Shown one piece after another: positions 47,626 to 60,400 of a stretch of DNA of 64,000 nucleotides. The translations under genes and the position numbers were made by a program. Source of the DNA: Euwallacea fornicatus. Its lineage: Eukaryota; Arthropoda; Insecta; Coleoptera; Curculionidae. Below the pieces are notes generated by a model that saw nothing but the letters and a program-made list of their open reading frames with translations, did no database searches and was not told the DNA's origin. Every line of letters begins with the position of its first letter. Positions within the stretch are counted from its first letter, which is position 1. Where the stretch lies: contig NC_089544.1 in assembly GCF_040115645.1 (NCBI RefSeq), forward strand, positions 1,550,001 to 1,614,000, in the 5' to 3' direction.

Positions 47626-48765
47626 AACTAAACACCGAATTCACGAATTGCACGCACGTTTAAACTTAACTAACTAAACTGGTGTAAATACGGCAGTTTC
47701 TCTTTATATATGGTACAAGACTCGCGATTTTGCACTGTATTAAGATATATTAAACGCGATAAAAACTTCTAAAAGCTGAATGTTCTATAATTAGAATACT
47801 GTGCATTAACACAAATATATTGTTTGTTGGCAAACTTTCGTTGCAGAATAAACGCTGTCTGATGAATAACTAAACGATGATCTGCAACTGGTCATTGCCG
47901 CTCCATACGTACCGGTTTTACCGTCCTTGTGGGCGCTGATTAGTGAAGCCTTTCTGTGTCGTACCTACGCCGATCTCTTGGTAAAATGTAAATTCAGGCG
48001 AAAATCAACAATAATCTTCTAGGAAAATTGGAGTAAATTGCCAACACGTTTTCCGGAAAATTGCTGTTAATGTGCGACAGTTTTTGTCTGATAATTTACG
48101 CGTTTATCGTTTAAACGAGAATTCGCCCTGCAGAACTACATTTTTTTCAAATTTTCAGAATTTACGGTTAATCATCAATAAAGCTGCCTAGTTTTCCCGG
48201 CAACTGCGGAAAAAATCAACATATGTGCGTCATCAAATTTACCCGATGGGGTCAGCCAAGAATCGTTAGGCGGCATGAAATTGGAAAGCAGTCAACCTAA
48301 CGGTCAAAGACCTTATCTTTGCCAAGCGGTCCATTAATTAAACCGACTACCATTTAAGATGTCGACTTCAGGAGTTCCCCCATCCTCACGGTCAAACTGC
48401 ATGAGGATGGTTGGGGAAGACCCAACGCTTGTTGACTGTATGAGACAATTGTGGGAATTCCATTCAAAGATTTATGCTAACGAACGGAAATTACGCATAA
48501 ACCAGTATGGTTAAAGGCAATAAATGTGTCGGTTGAAATTGGGGAAAGTGGTTTTATTTGAATTTAATGAGTTTTCAGACGGTGTCAGCAGTTTTAGTTC
48601 ATGAGTGCTATGATCTGTGGCCCTCACACGGGACCATCCAAATAAAAAAAATCAACTACATCTCATTATAATCATTAAAAAATATCTTACCGTTGGTGAT
48701 TGCCATCACTGAAAATTCGAGATTGTTTAGTGCCCCCACAATTAAATTCTGAAACTGAGAACTAC

Positions 48766-48812
<47 letters not shown>
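48766..48812. repeat. (TA)n microsatellite
   Basis: About 47 bp of nearly pure TA repeat. It abuts the left end of the inverted-repeat element that follows, consistent with insertion at TA targets. Confidence 0.9.
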
Positions 48813-48816
<4 letters not shown>

Positions 48817-49443
48817 GTACTCCGGGTATTAAAAGAAGACATGGCAATATATAAGGGGATAATTTATCAGGTCATTTTATGAAAAAGTTTCTATAAATAT
48901 AGGTCTAGAAATATACTATTTCCAAGATACAGGGTGTATTTTTTTTTTAAATAACGGTTTTTGAAAAATAATTCAAATATCTTTCGACCGATTTTTTTTT
49001 ATTCGGTAGCTTTGTAGTAATAAGGGGATGATTTGGCCCTAACTAGACTAAAATGATTAAGTCCAATGGCATTAAATTTATTGACAAAGGAATGTGCGCC
49101 ACTGAGTTTAATTTTGTTTTGACATTTTTTTTAAATGAAACAACTAAAAATACAACTTTTTTGTCTTTTGAATTTTCATCGTATGTCGCTTCGTTTACGA
49201 GATAAAAAGTTCAAGGGTTCGGTCCTTTATTCCCTAAGAATATTTTGTTTTGATGATTTTTTAAAACTTTCTTCGTTACAAAACTATTATTAAAAAAAAA
49301 AGTTGTTGGAAAAAATTTTTTAAGCACCCTGTATCTTGGAAACAATACATTTCCGAACCTATGTTTATAGGAGCTTTTTTTCCTAAAATGACCTAAGAAA
49401 TGACCTCCTTAAATATTGCCCCGTTTTAAACACCTTGTATATC
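48808..49443. mobile_element. Inverted-repeat element of about 636 bp
   Basis: Left arm about 48808-48936 and right arm about 49327-49443 are imperfect inverted copies. Matching blocks include CCAAGATACAGGGTG (left) with CACCCTGTATCTTGG (right) and GGTCATTTTATGAAAAAG with its partner. The outer ends approximate TATACAAGGTGTTTAAAA. The 390 bp centre is AT-rich without an open frame. Non-autonomous DNA transposon or foldback, different from the four-copy family. Confidence 0.72.
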
Positions 49444-49496
49444 TAGGGGGTGGGAAAAAAAAACAAAATTTAAAAAAACAACATTTTTATTGGACA

Positions 49497-49502
49497 TTTA
49501 TT
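49497..49502 (-). terminator. Polr3B: Candidate polyadenylation signal for Polr3B
   Basis: TTTATT on the plus strand gives AATAAA on the minus strand about 225 nt past the Polr3B stop; a second one lies at 49486-49491. Position is plausible only. Confidence 0.35.
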
Positions 49503-49723
49503 ATTGTTACCACAAAAAAAACTTTAAGTAGGTGCTGAAATATCAGAAGCACGTCTTGGATAAATTCATCTAACATCTATTGTTCATGTTAGATGTTTGA
49601 CAGCACATGGCTTAACCCACTTACTGTGAAACATTTACCGTCTCATTTGAGGCTTTCTTAATGATCGTTCTTCATGATAAGTCCACTTAAAAAATCAACC
49701 AAACTAACCAAAAACTATGTACA

Positions 49724-52700
49724 TTAATGACTTAGAGTCAGACGCGCAGTAATATTCATCGCCTGCAATTCAGTCAGCAACAATTTGCAGGCATATGGCA
49801 TTGTGATTGATGAAACTTGCGCCGAGCTCTTGCAACTGTTGCACCATCCGCAATATCCTAGACGCCCGCATTGGTTGCACACATCGACTTCACATTGATC
49901 GCTTGAGACCATTAATCGCTCGACCAACATCATGCTGAAAGAAATTAAAAATTAATAGAAAATGTTATGTGCACTAATGAGAATTTATTATCATTCTATC
50001 AATGTTAGTCTGTAGTACCTGGCTCCATATCCGATTAGACAATCTCTTTCCATTTCGCCTAACCGTAGGCCCCCATCTCGGCTCCTACCTTCAGTGGGCT
50101 GTCTAGTTAACACTGCTCGTGGACCTCGAGCTCTAAGGACAAAATGAAAATATTTGTAAATTATTTTCAGAAATACGACTGCGACTCACCACGAGTTTAA
50201 ATAACACCCAGAACTTACCTTCCGTGGATTTTATCCTGTACCATGTGTTTCAACTTTTGATAATATACTGGTCCGGAATATATGTAGGCCTCCAACATCT
50301 GTCCGTCGATACCAGAATAAAACACGTCCTTCCCTTGATAGTTGTAGCCATGTTTCACTAATTCATCGCCCACATCTTCAACTTTCGAACCTCCAAACGC
50401 GGTTCCGTAATGAAATTTCCCTGAAACAATGAATATAAAGTCAGCGTTATTTAAAAAAAAAAACAAATTTAGTACCTTCAACGGTGCCAGCTTTTCCGGA
50501 AAGCAGCTCCAATAATTTTCCTACAGTCATTCGAGAGGGATAACCATGAGGGTTCATTATTATATCTGGACAAATACCGTATTCGTTGAAGGGCATATCT
50601 TCTTGTTCAACGATTAGACCTGAATTTGACAATATGGTTATAAATTAATTTATGAATGGTAAAATGATTCGGAACGTAACAAGAATCCAGAATTATTAAT
50701 AGTTTTATTTATATTATTGTATGCGGTATACATGTGGTTATCATTTTAAACACAACCGCAATCGCATGATATCCAGGCACTTACCTACTACGCCTTTCTG
50801 TCCGTGCCTCGAACTGAACTTATCCCCGATTTCAGGTCTTCTCGTTTGCCTTAATAACAGTTTAATCAAAGTAGTATCTTCTTCGTTAGTGCTAACTAAT
50901 ACTTTTTCTATATAACTGGGTTCCACGTTTCTATATGAGAGAGGGGTGTCTTTATATTCAACTGCAGAATTACTTGCGGTGCCAAGTAAAGTAGAACCAG
51001 GTAATGTAGATCCTGAGGGGATGGATTTATTAACCAGTGTCTAAGGAAGAAGCAATAAAATTATAAGAAAGGGGGAAATTATGAATATTATAGATGCCTC
51101 TTAGTAGTTCAAATAAAACCACTTTATTCTTGGGTGTCCATTTTACAGGCTAATTTAAACCGCTCTTACCTGCTTATTTTCAATTAATTCACCGGGACTA
51201 GCAATACCATCAGCATCTAAACATTTGTGTTTCCACATGGGTTGGTTGGTTTGTATGTCTATCATGGGCCCCTGAATCCTGTCAACCGTTTGGTTTTGGT
51301 ACCTTTTCATGAGGCATTTTGAATTTTTGTAGACTAGGCATCTCCCAAATCCTCTATCAATAGACGCCTAAAATGTCGCTTAATTGAAAGTAGTATATTG
51401 CACTCAAATTGAATTCGTTTTTGGACGAAACAGGGAAAATACACAGCAAAATTTTTTTCAAAATAGTTGGCCGTATAACACTCCTTAGATTAGTAAACAT
51501 TGAAATTGACGCTATGGCGACAATTTATTTCCTACCTAACCGATGCCTACCTTATTCAAAATTAACGCATCTTCAATATCATAACCACTGTAACTCATCA
51601 CGGCTATGGTGGCGTTTTGGCCTGCAGGTAATTTATCAAAATTTGATAGTTCAATAGATTTTGTTTTGCACATCGGGATTTGCGGATAAACTAAGTTATA
51701 CAGTAAAGTGTCCATACGGTTTCTTTGGTTATATCCAATTGATCCTGAAACAAAACAAGGATGCATAAGATTTTATCGTCCAAAATTATTATTTCCAATG
51801 CACAAGACTTCCTAAACCAAAATTTAATTCATAACACACTCACCCATAGCTTGCTTTCCCATGGCACATTGATACGTGTTCCGCGGACTCTGATTATGAT
51901 GCGGATATGGAACTAGTCCAGCACACACACCTAATAGAGTGAATGGAGCTATTTCTAAATGTGTCGTTTGTAGTGTAATATCTTTCTCATAGCATGCAAT
52001 GAAGCTGTCGTTTTCTTCGTTAACATCAAGAAACTCTATCAATCCTGCAACAATGAAATTTAATGTCAATAAGTTAACGGAGCCACTACACAAAAACGTA
52101 TGAAAATAGGTAATGAACATGATTTTTATAGCGTTTGTACAATATATTATGTCGTTTAATATTTACCATCATGTAAAAAGTCTTCAAAATTTCTGATTCC
52201 TTTCTCCAATTCCATTATGTGGTGCCTACTGACAAGTGGTTGTCCTGCTTCCACCAGAATGTAAGGCCTACACAATCTACCCCCGTCCGAACTTATGTAA
52301 ACACACTTGTGCAGGAAGCTAGCGTAAATCGACACATAATTTGATATTTTACCCTTTCGCCGCATTAATCTGAATACATCTATTAGTTTTTTGTAGTTTG
52401 TAGTCACACCGAGGATATTACCTGAAAAAAAGTGAACATAATTCACATGTTCATACATGCATACGCTGTCAAACTTGACTGTATGCATGTATGAATATGT
52501 ACCCAATTTCCATCTTATCTACGAAATCAAATACTTATACAAAATTTTAGTTATCGGCATCCGTTCAAATAGTTTGAAAACGCTAAAACTGTTGGTAAAT
52601 ATATGCTATTCCAACTTATAAAAAATCTCGGATGGTCATGGGACAGAGATATTGTTTCCCTGTACTAATAAAGGGCAGAAAGTATGTGCCTTGAAATTTG

Positions 52701-55700
52701 CTAAATGTATAACCCCAAATATTCTCTCAAACAAGTTACCGTTTGGCTTTTTTACAAGAGATTAAATCATGTTGAAGCACTATCCGTATTTGGTCATTCC
52801 GCAATGAGCAATTCAAATAATATTTACTTACCATTCAGAAAAACAATAAAGGCAAGCGATGAGTGAATGGCAATACTTGCAACCATCCCAATATCTTCTA
52901 CGCCAGCGTTTCTTGCTAGCCGTGTTATCGGAAACTCGTCTATGTCTGTGGTAATGTGTGTCATCAATGCTAAATTCTTTACTAAGCCACAAGCCTACAA
53001 TAATGAAAAAGTATTTCATGATACGATTGGTACATTAAAACTTAATTTTGTGAATCTCAAGTATAGCAATTTTATAACTTAAGGAAGTTGGTGACAACTT
53101 CAAGCAACCAATCTGAAGTATGCTATTGGAGCTCATAAGATACCACAAGTCAAATAGTCCCAGTGTATCCACCACTTAAACTTTATGGAAGCTATGAATA
53201 TCGCAGTGTATCTCTCATGGATATGGTTTCTTCTTTAATCCTAACTTAGGAGTTACCTCTCCTTCCGGTGTGTCGCTGGGACACAACATTCCCCATTGAC
53301 TTGGCTGCAAACTACGTGGTCCAGAAACCTTCCTAGTCGACTCAAATTGTGAATTTACTCTTGTCATCATTCCCAAAGCGGAAATATAACTCAATCTAGA
53401 CAATACTTGCGTGACACCCAATCTTTCCATTCTGAAACGTTTAATAGTCCAATTTCCCTTAAAAAAATACACAGAAGATCTTAATAAAACAATATTCAAA
53501 AGGTTCAAATTAGACATAAACATAATAAGTTTACTGTTTGAGTTATTAAACTTACACTATTAATATAACTCACCGTAGAAATAGCAAAAACTAAACAGTT
53601 TGTTATCACGTCCGGTCTCATATATTTTACAATGTCAAATTGCGTGGCTCTTTGTTTGGGTATGTTTTTTTCAGCGGTGGATTTCAATTCGTAATTAAAA
53701 CGTTTAAAAGCATCTTCAAACAATAATGATATCAAAGACCCTGCCAGTTCCATCCGTTTGTTTCCATAATAATCTCTATCATCTAGAAACTTTTTATCAT
53801 TTTGACCCTGTATCACCCGATTTACCTACAAACGCATACAGTGAACAGCCAAGAGTGGACCTAGACCTTATTGGATTGGGCATGTTTGCCGAGAAGGGGA
53901 TCTTAGTTATCAAAGGAATTTTTTTCAACAAAAGACGTAACTCTCAAATAGGATGAGACGGACACATATGCAACAGGTGTTTAAAAAATAATATTTACCA
54001 TGAGGCCCAGATACACAGCTTTAAGTCGAAACTCATACTCAATTACGGGGACGTGAGCCAATATTGTAGTGGCCAATAAGTCTCTTGCTTCGTCTGTGGG
54101 TGTTTTTACTTTCGATGCAGAAACTGCAAATCTGTAGAAATCAAACATTCAAACAAACGCAATTTTACATGAATCGTTACCGCTTATATACATATAACAG
54201 GGCCAGTTAAACGGAAGAGACTATAAGTAATATAGCCTCTACCATTTAACTGACAGTCGCCCTTTCATTTCATGGAAGAGACTATATGTAGTATAATCTC
54301 TTCCATAGTACTGCTCGTACCTTTTAGTTATTATTTTGCTCCCTAAATATTTCAAAGCCGCTTCTTGGGTATATATCTTCAGTTTATGGCATTCTTCCAA
54401 AGTCGGAGTGAGCTTATGTATATCTGTAATGCCAATCAATTCACAAATTTCTTTATCACTCAGAATGTCCATGGCTTTAAATATAATGGAAACTGGAATT
54501 GGCTGAAAGAAACAGCCTAATAAAGAATGTCACTGTGGATACTCCATTTGTCGCGTTTTTTATTGGTAACAGTATTGGAAAAATAATATACTTTTATTCC
54601 TATCTAAAGAATCTCAATTCATTATTTCTGCACTCAATGTGCTAATGTAAAACTCTATTACTATGAGTGCCATTAAAGAACTTACATCTGTGAATATGTT
54701 GTGACCCATAAAATACTTATTTCCTTTCACAAAAACCATTGTGCGAGATTTTTTCTCATGAGTGGAGCTAGTAACTTGACACTGAACTCCCCACTTCCCT
54801 TCCTCCACCAACATCCGATTCTTTGACAACTGTTCCTGAATGAGAATGACTTTCTCCTGACCTTTAACAACAAAATATCCGCCAGGATCTAAAGGACATT
54901 CATTCATTTTTGCTAATTCGAATTCTGATTTATTATATAGAGTGCAGTTTGAAGACTTCAACATTATAGGCATTCTGCAAATAAATGCTAATGACTTTAT
55001 TATTCTTTAGCAGAAATTAGAATATGTACCTTCCAATTAACAATCCTTTTCTAGACAGTCTCTGTGTTTCCTTTGTATACACAATATCAACAGATATAGG
55101 AGCTGCATAAGTCAAGTCACGTAGCCGGCATGTGTGAGGTGCTGCTTCACTAGTAACATTATAACCTTCATCGATGGTAGGAACTCCAACATGAACATTA
55201 GTGTATCTGTAAAAAGAATTATTTTGTTACACAGAGTGTTACCAAATCAAACAGTCATAGAAAATATATATTTGTACGGACACATTTTGAGGTATTAGTC
55301 CAAGCCACTAAATTATATGATGATATGTTTATATGAACTTATCGTTGTACTCCAAATCATTTAGTAGAGAGTAAGTTTTGAGATACCCTGTGTTATACTT
55401 ACTCAATATAAAACAGAGGATCAGCATCACATGTTACTCTGTTATTTGCTTCTACAATTTTCTTGATTTCTACATTGATGAAGTAATTAAATGAGTCAAT
55501 ATGTTGCTTAATCAATCCCTTGATTTTAAGAAATGCAGGAACTAACTTCCATTTTTCCTAAAAATTATATAATTTCAAAGTAAACAAAATTATATATTAG
55601 ATCACATTTAATATATTCAAAAATTGAGTTTCTCTGATGTGTCTCATTTATTATTTGTCTTTGAAGTATAATACTTGGGGTTTAGGATTTCACAAATGTC

Positions 55701-55933
55701 TTTTGTTGCACATAAAGAATGATTAGCTGAAAAGGACGTGAGTAAATAGGAACCATTTCTACGAAGCATTCAAAGTCCTCCGTCTAAGTGCCTATGGTAT
55801 GCTTTGAAGGTTTGAGACTATTCTTATCATTACCTCCCTTCTAGTATCCACATACCTCAATTTCTTTTACTGGCTTGTGGTAGAATTTAGAATCCCCAAA
55901 TAACGATGTATTAAAATCTTCAAATTCGGGCAT
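49724..55933 (-). CDS. Polr3B: RNA polymerase III subunit RPC2 (second-largest subunit)
   Basis: Catalytic core subunit of Pol III, which makes tRNA, 5S and U6 RNA. Eighteen exons: 55856-55933, 55403-55557, 55030-55206, 54686-54974, 54321-54502, 53999-54131, 53574-53825, 53257-53457, 52832-52994, 52167-52421, 51844-52044, 51551-51744, 51170-51367, 50785-51040, 50476-50619, 50219-50420, 50019-50132, 49724-49934 (stop TAA), 1134 aa against 1133 in human POLR3B; phases consistent. Pol III rather than Pol II or I identity is shown by LKIKGLIKQHIDSFNYFIN near the start. Core motifs: [63 protein letters not shown] and GDKFSSRHGQKGVVG. The C-terminal clamp zinc ribbon is C1084, C1087, C1096, C1099. 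The start ATG at 55931-55933 (MPEFEDF) leads into the conserved EEKW block by residue 27. Confidence 0.97.
52422..52831 (-). other. Polr3B: Polr3B intron 9
   Basis: 410 nt intron, AT-rich, nothing recognisable beyond splice sites (donor GTAAGT at the exon ending 52832, acceptor TTTTTTTCAG before 52421). Confidence 0.7.
54204..54306. repeat. Two adjacent related hairpins in a Polr3B intron
   Basis: 54204-54252 folds with CAGTTAAA ... TTTAACTG outer and GGAAGAGACTATA ... TATAGCCTCTACC inner pairing. 54272-54306 folds with ATGGAAGAGA ... TCTCTTCCAT. Both share the core GGAAGAGACTATA(A/T)GTA, so one looks like a copy of the other. They fill over half of a 189 nt intron (54132-54320). Confidence 0.7.
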
Positions 55934-57417
55934 CTTCAAGAACTTATGACTATATAGATTCTTCACTATTATTATTATGAACGAAGACCATAGAAATAGC
56001 GAATGTCTTGTGGTTTGAGGTTATGAAATAGATATAATGAATGCTCTATTTTCTAATTACTGAATTCGGTTTTGTAATCGGAGCTTTTGAAATGCTCGGT
56101 AACGTTCGTTTGTCACCGATCACTTGGAGCGCTCGGTAAACAGTTCGTCTATGTTAGTCCTATGTGCTCCCAAGCTCCTGACCTTGATCAAAGCTTAAGA
56201 AGCAGCTTAAACTTCGACAAAGCTATGTAACCAAAAATTGAAATATTAAAAGAAATAAGAAAAATTTTAACTAAATCGTGCAAGTAAACTTTACAAAAAT
56301 TGATTTATATTCGCAGCATATTATAAGGTAATCTAAAACTTTTAAAAGTTCTTCAACTTTGTCCTCAGTGGACAGTCATAAGACACTGTCACTGTCAACC
56401 TTCAATGACATCACTCAACTGGACCTAAATTTGATAAATAGTAAATAATTAAAATAATTATTTTGATATGCGTTGGTATTATCAGTCATGATTCATGATT
56501 TTAATTAAAATTACCGTATATCCAGCATTGTGATTGTAGAATGATATAAGTTGCTATTCTTGAAACTCTCCAAAGTCTGTTTTTACAATGGAAACTCCAT
56601 GCAGTGCCAAAAATTATACCTAAAGTGATGAGTTAAACTGTTAAAAAACTGTGTTTACTAGTTTAGTTTTTTGATACATCCTGATGCTGAGGATTTATTT
56701 ACCTCCACCAAGGATTTATATGAAGAAGGACCGTCCTACTTTAAGCAATTTGTGTACATATATTCTGAGTTACAGGTAGTATGCTTAGATTGCTATTCAA
56801 GGCCTAGTTAAGTGTTGAAGTGTGTCTAGCTTCAACACTTAACTAGGCTCTGAATTTAGGCCAATACCAGCCTTACTTCTGACTTCTAGAGCTTCAGTTT
56901 AAGTGAGATTTAGATGTAGATGTCCTTGAGTTTACCTACCTACCTCCTGACATACCTTGATCACAGGTTTCAACAGCAAAAGATTATATTACAGTTTTTT
57001 TTAATAGAGCACAGCTTATCCAATTCTTTTATTCTTAATTGTATTTTTCCTTCATTCCTAATTTTTAACTGTTAGTAATGCCTATATTTAATCTCTAAGG
57101 CAATAAAGGTGGTGATAATAGGTTATAAGCATTAAAAGTGACATTATTGGTGGTGGGGTGTCCATAAAGGGTTCTGGTAAATCAGAGAAAACTAAAGTTT
57201 GGGTAGGTACCAATACAGGATGATTCACTTAACCAGCTAGAAATTTTTAAAGAATTAAAAAGAGTTCCCTTGTATCTCATATATGGCCATAGTAGGTCAT
57301 TGGTTAGATTGAGGTTTTAGTAAAATTTAATATACAAGTACTAATTAAAAACGAATTTGTTGTGACCCTTTGTCTAAGTGATAGAATTGAAGGAGCTTCT
57401 TTGTTCCAGATTTAGTT
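55934..57417. other. Divergent promoter region Polr3B / app
   Basis: 1.48 kb between two start codons facing away from each other. Contains a perfect 19 bp-arm hairpin (56802-56848). No coding exon recognised; 5' UTR exons of app are likely on the right. Confidence 0.6.
56802..56848. repeat. Perfect hairpin, 19 bp arms, 9 nt loop
   Basis: GCCTAGTTAAGTGTTGAAG (56802-56820), loop TGTGTCTAG, then its exact reverse complement (56830-56848). It lies between the divergent Polr3B and app genes, 570 bp upstream of the app start codon. Too short for a normal microRNA precursor, but strongly structured if transcribed. Confidence 0.88.
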
Positions 57418-60400
57418 ATGACAATGGCACGAGAAAGAATAACAAGGAAATGGGAAATATTTCAAGGAAGAAACAAGTTCTACTGTAGTGGCAGATTTAT
57501 GACTGCTCCAAATGCAGGAGTATTCTTATTGACTGTGTTTTTAATCACAGTAACTTCTTCCCTCTTTTTTATATTTGAGTAAGTCCTGATTCGCGTTGTT
57601 TATATGCTATTTTCACCATCATGTCAGGATCTCACTTATTACACAAAACTATGTATTTCCTTACTGGCTATATAAATATATAAATATTCTACCAATTAAC
57701 TTAATTAACTACGCTAATGTCTGCTCAAATTTTAGTTGTAAATATCTTGCCGAAAATGTAACTATCGCGATACCAGTAATTGGAGCAATTTTATTTATAT
57801 TTACTATGTCTTCCCTATTGAGAACAAGTCTGACGGATCCTGGCATTATTCCAAGGGCCACATCTGAAGAAGCCGCATATGTAGAAAAACAAATAGGTAA
57901 GAATTCTTTCAATTACAACCTTTTCATACCTTTGCTAATAGGCTAGGTAACTGGTAAATCATGACCCCATTAAAGTAGCATCTTTCTTAGACAAATTAGC
58001 TTATGCAAATACTTTTTTTATTCCATTTTGCTTATTTGTTTTAGAAGTGACTAATTCAGCAAATAGCCCTACATACAGACCACCACCAAGGACAAAAGAA
58101 GTTTTGGTCAAAGGTCAAACCGTCAAGTTAAAATATTGTTTTACTTGTAAACTATTTAGGCCGCCTCGGGCGTCCCACTGTAGTATTTGTGATAATTGTG
58201 TGGAAAGGTTTGATCACCATTGTCCATGGGTAAGTTAATTGGCAATTACTTATTTAATACTTCTCTCATATCTTCCTGATTTGTGTTAAAAGGAGATTTG
58301 TTAGAGATAAAGAAAAACACCCAAGGCCTATAACATATTGATTTTGGTATTATTTTTAGGTGGGGAATTGCGTAGGAAGACGAAATTACAGATTTTTTTA
58401 CATGTTTATAATATCGTTAGCCTTCTTGGCCGTGTTCATATTCGCCTGTGCGGTTGCTCATTTAATATTAAGTAAGTATAGTCAACTTCCCTTATTATAA
58501 ATGTAAATTTTGTGACCTTTGTTTGACAAATTAGTTAATCATAAAAATGTTACACAGAATAATCATAAATACTCCTTATAAGTATATCAGCAACTGAGAA
58601 AAAATTAGTATGTTGCGCCCAAAATAAGCATGCCTATTGTATGATATTTCTATTCATTGTCTTGAAAGTTCCCTGGTTTTGTTCTTGCTGAATATATTTA
58701 ACCTTTGGTGTTTCAGTTACTAAAGAGGGGAAATTTTTTGAGGCAGTCAAAGATTCTCCTGCCAGTGCAATAGTCGCGGTAATATGTTTCTTCAGCGTGT
58801 GGAGCGTCTTGGGTCTTGCAGGATTTCATACATATTTAACTACAAGCAACCAAACGACGAATGAAGATGTGAGTGTATTGTTATTTAGTTATAATTTATG
58901 GCGGTTTGCAACTTGGCGGAATTGTAATTCAGCTTTCAATGACATTTACTTCTCTCTGCACTAAACAATTTATTCAATCTGTATTTTTCAGATTAAAGGT
59001 TCCTTTACCAGTAAACGAGGTCAAGACAGCTTTAATCCTTATTCAGAAGGAAACGTTTGTGTAAACTGTTTTCACATTTTATGCGGCCCAGTCACTCCTT
59101 CGCTGATCGATAGGTAAAACTAAATATGCACATGTGTTTATAGGATCTTTTTTAATGATTTATATAAAACTCTTATCATATATTCCTAAATTCAAAGCAG
59201 AATATTCTAATTACACTTATTGTAGTACAAAATTTCTCAATTTTTGATCTGTAGTGAAAACAGAATTTGGCATATTCTATATTTACACTGTATCGACGGC
59301 GAATTGTATAAAACTGTAGAATAGTCGCGTACAGCGTCAACTCTTACCTCTAATAAACGAGGCGAATGGGTAAGAGCAATAAAAATTATTTTGTTACATT
59401 TTAGGAGAGGAGTAGTGACCGATAGTTACAGATCAGAAATTAGTCAACCTATAATTTTTGACTCTCCACTGGCCGCAGCAAATTATTCGCTTAAGATTCA
59501 GGTAGGTGAATTTATTTATTTATTTTTAAATGAATATTCAGTTAAGTCAATTCTATATGTATAGTCCATCCTCTTATTTGTTTCTCTATATTAGGATCTT
59601 GGAAACTTTTATAGCTAGAACAAAGGTTAAGTGGGGAAAGCAAATACATTAGAGAAGTAATCTAAGCCATCATAAGCACCAATGCTAAATAAATACGTGT
59701 GGAAAGGCTGCCTTCCAAACAAATAAGCGTCCCGTTGGACTAATTTTGCAAGAAAAGCCAAAACAGATATAACTGTGACTTTGATAAGTTTACTAAACCA
59801 TGAATTAATGAGCATTTCCAAGCAGTGGGACCTTTTCATTATTTGCTTAACTATTGCCTCAAGCTTGACTTAAGCTTTTTTGGCATATAATTACGATTAC
59901 CTTCAGGTTATTATTCGTTTTAGGTAGTAGAATTATTTTTTCTGGGCGAATAACGAAAAGAATGTGGAAAGTTGATTTTTAACCAAAGCTAATTTAATAA
60001 TTAAATTTCAGAATGGTACAAGTAATAGCGCCGACCTTCCCGGCGGCATCTACAGGCAAACAACTGAAACAACAGGTATGTACAGTCCACTAAAACGCCA
60101 TCTGCTGCTAGCCCAGCAAATTATCCCGACGAAACATTGTGCCAACCAGAAAGTAATACCGTCGCAATCACCTTTAATCCCTCTACATAACCTGTATCAG
60201 CGGCCCATCGTGGTGCGAAATGGTTCAGCTGTGAAAAACAGCCACAGCCTGCCATATTTGACAAGAATGGAGAATTGCGTCGAGGAATATTTCGAATACG
60301 ATCAATACTACAATCCATATAACTCAAGAGCGGTTGTATATCAGGTGGATAACAGGTCTCATAGAACCCCGCCACCTCCTGAAATAAGTGAGCAGACGGA

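Larger units (their letters stand above)
47626..49723. other. Spacer between ninjurin and Polr3B
   Basis: 2.1 kb. The left part should hold the ninjurin promoter and 5' UTR, the right part the Polr3B 3' UTR. In between are a (TA)n microsatellite (48766-48812) and an inverted-repeat element (about 48808-49443). No coding exon seen. Confidence 0.6.
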
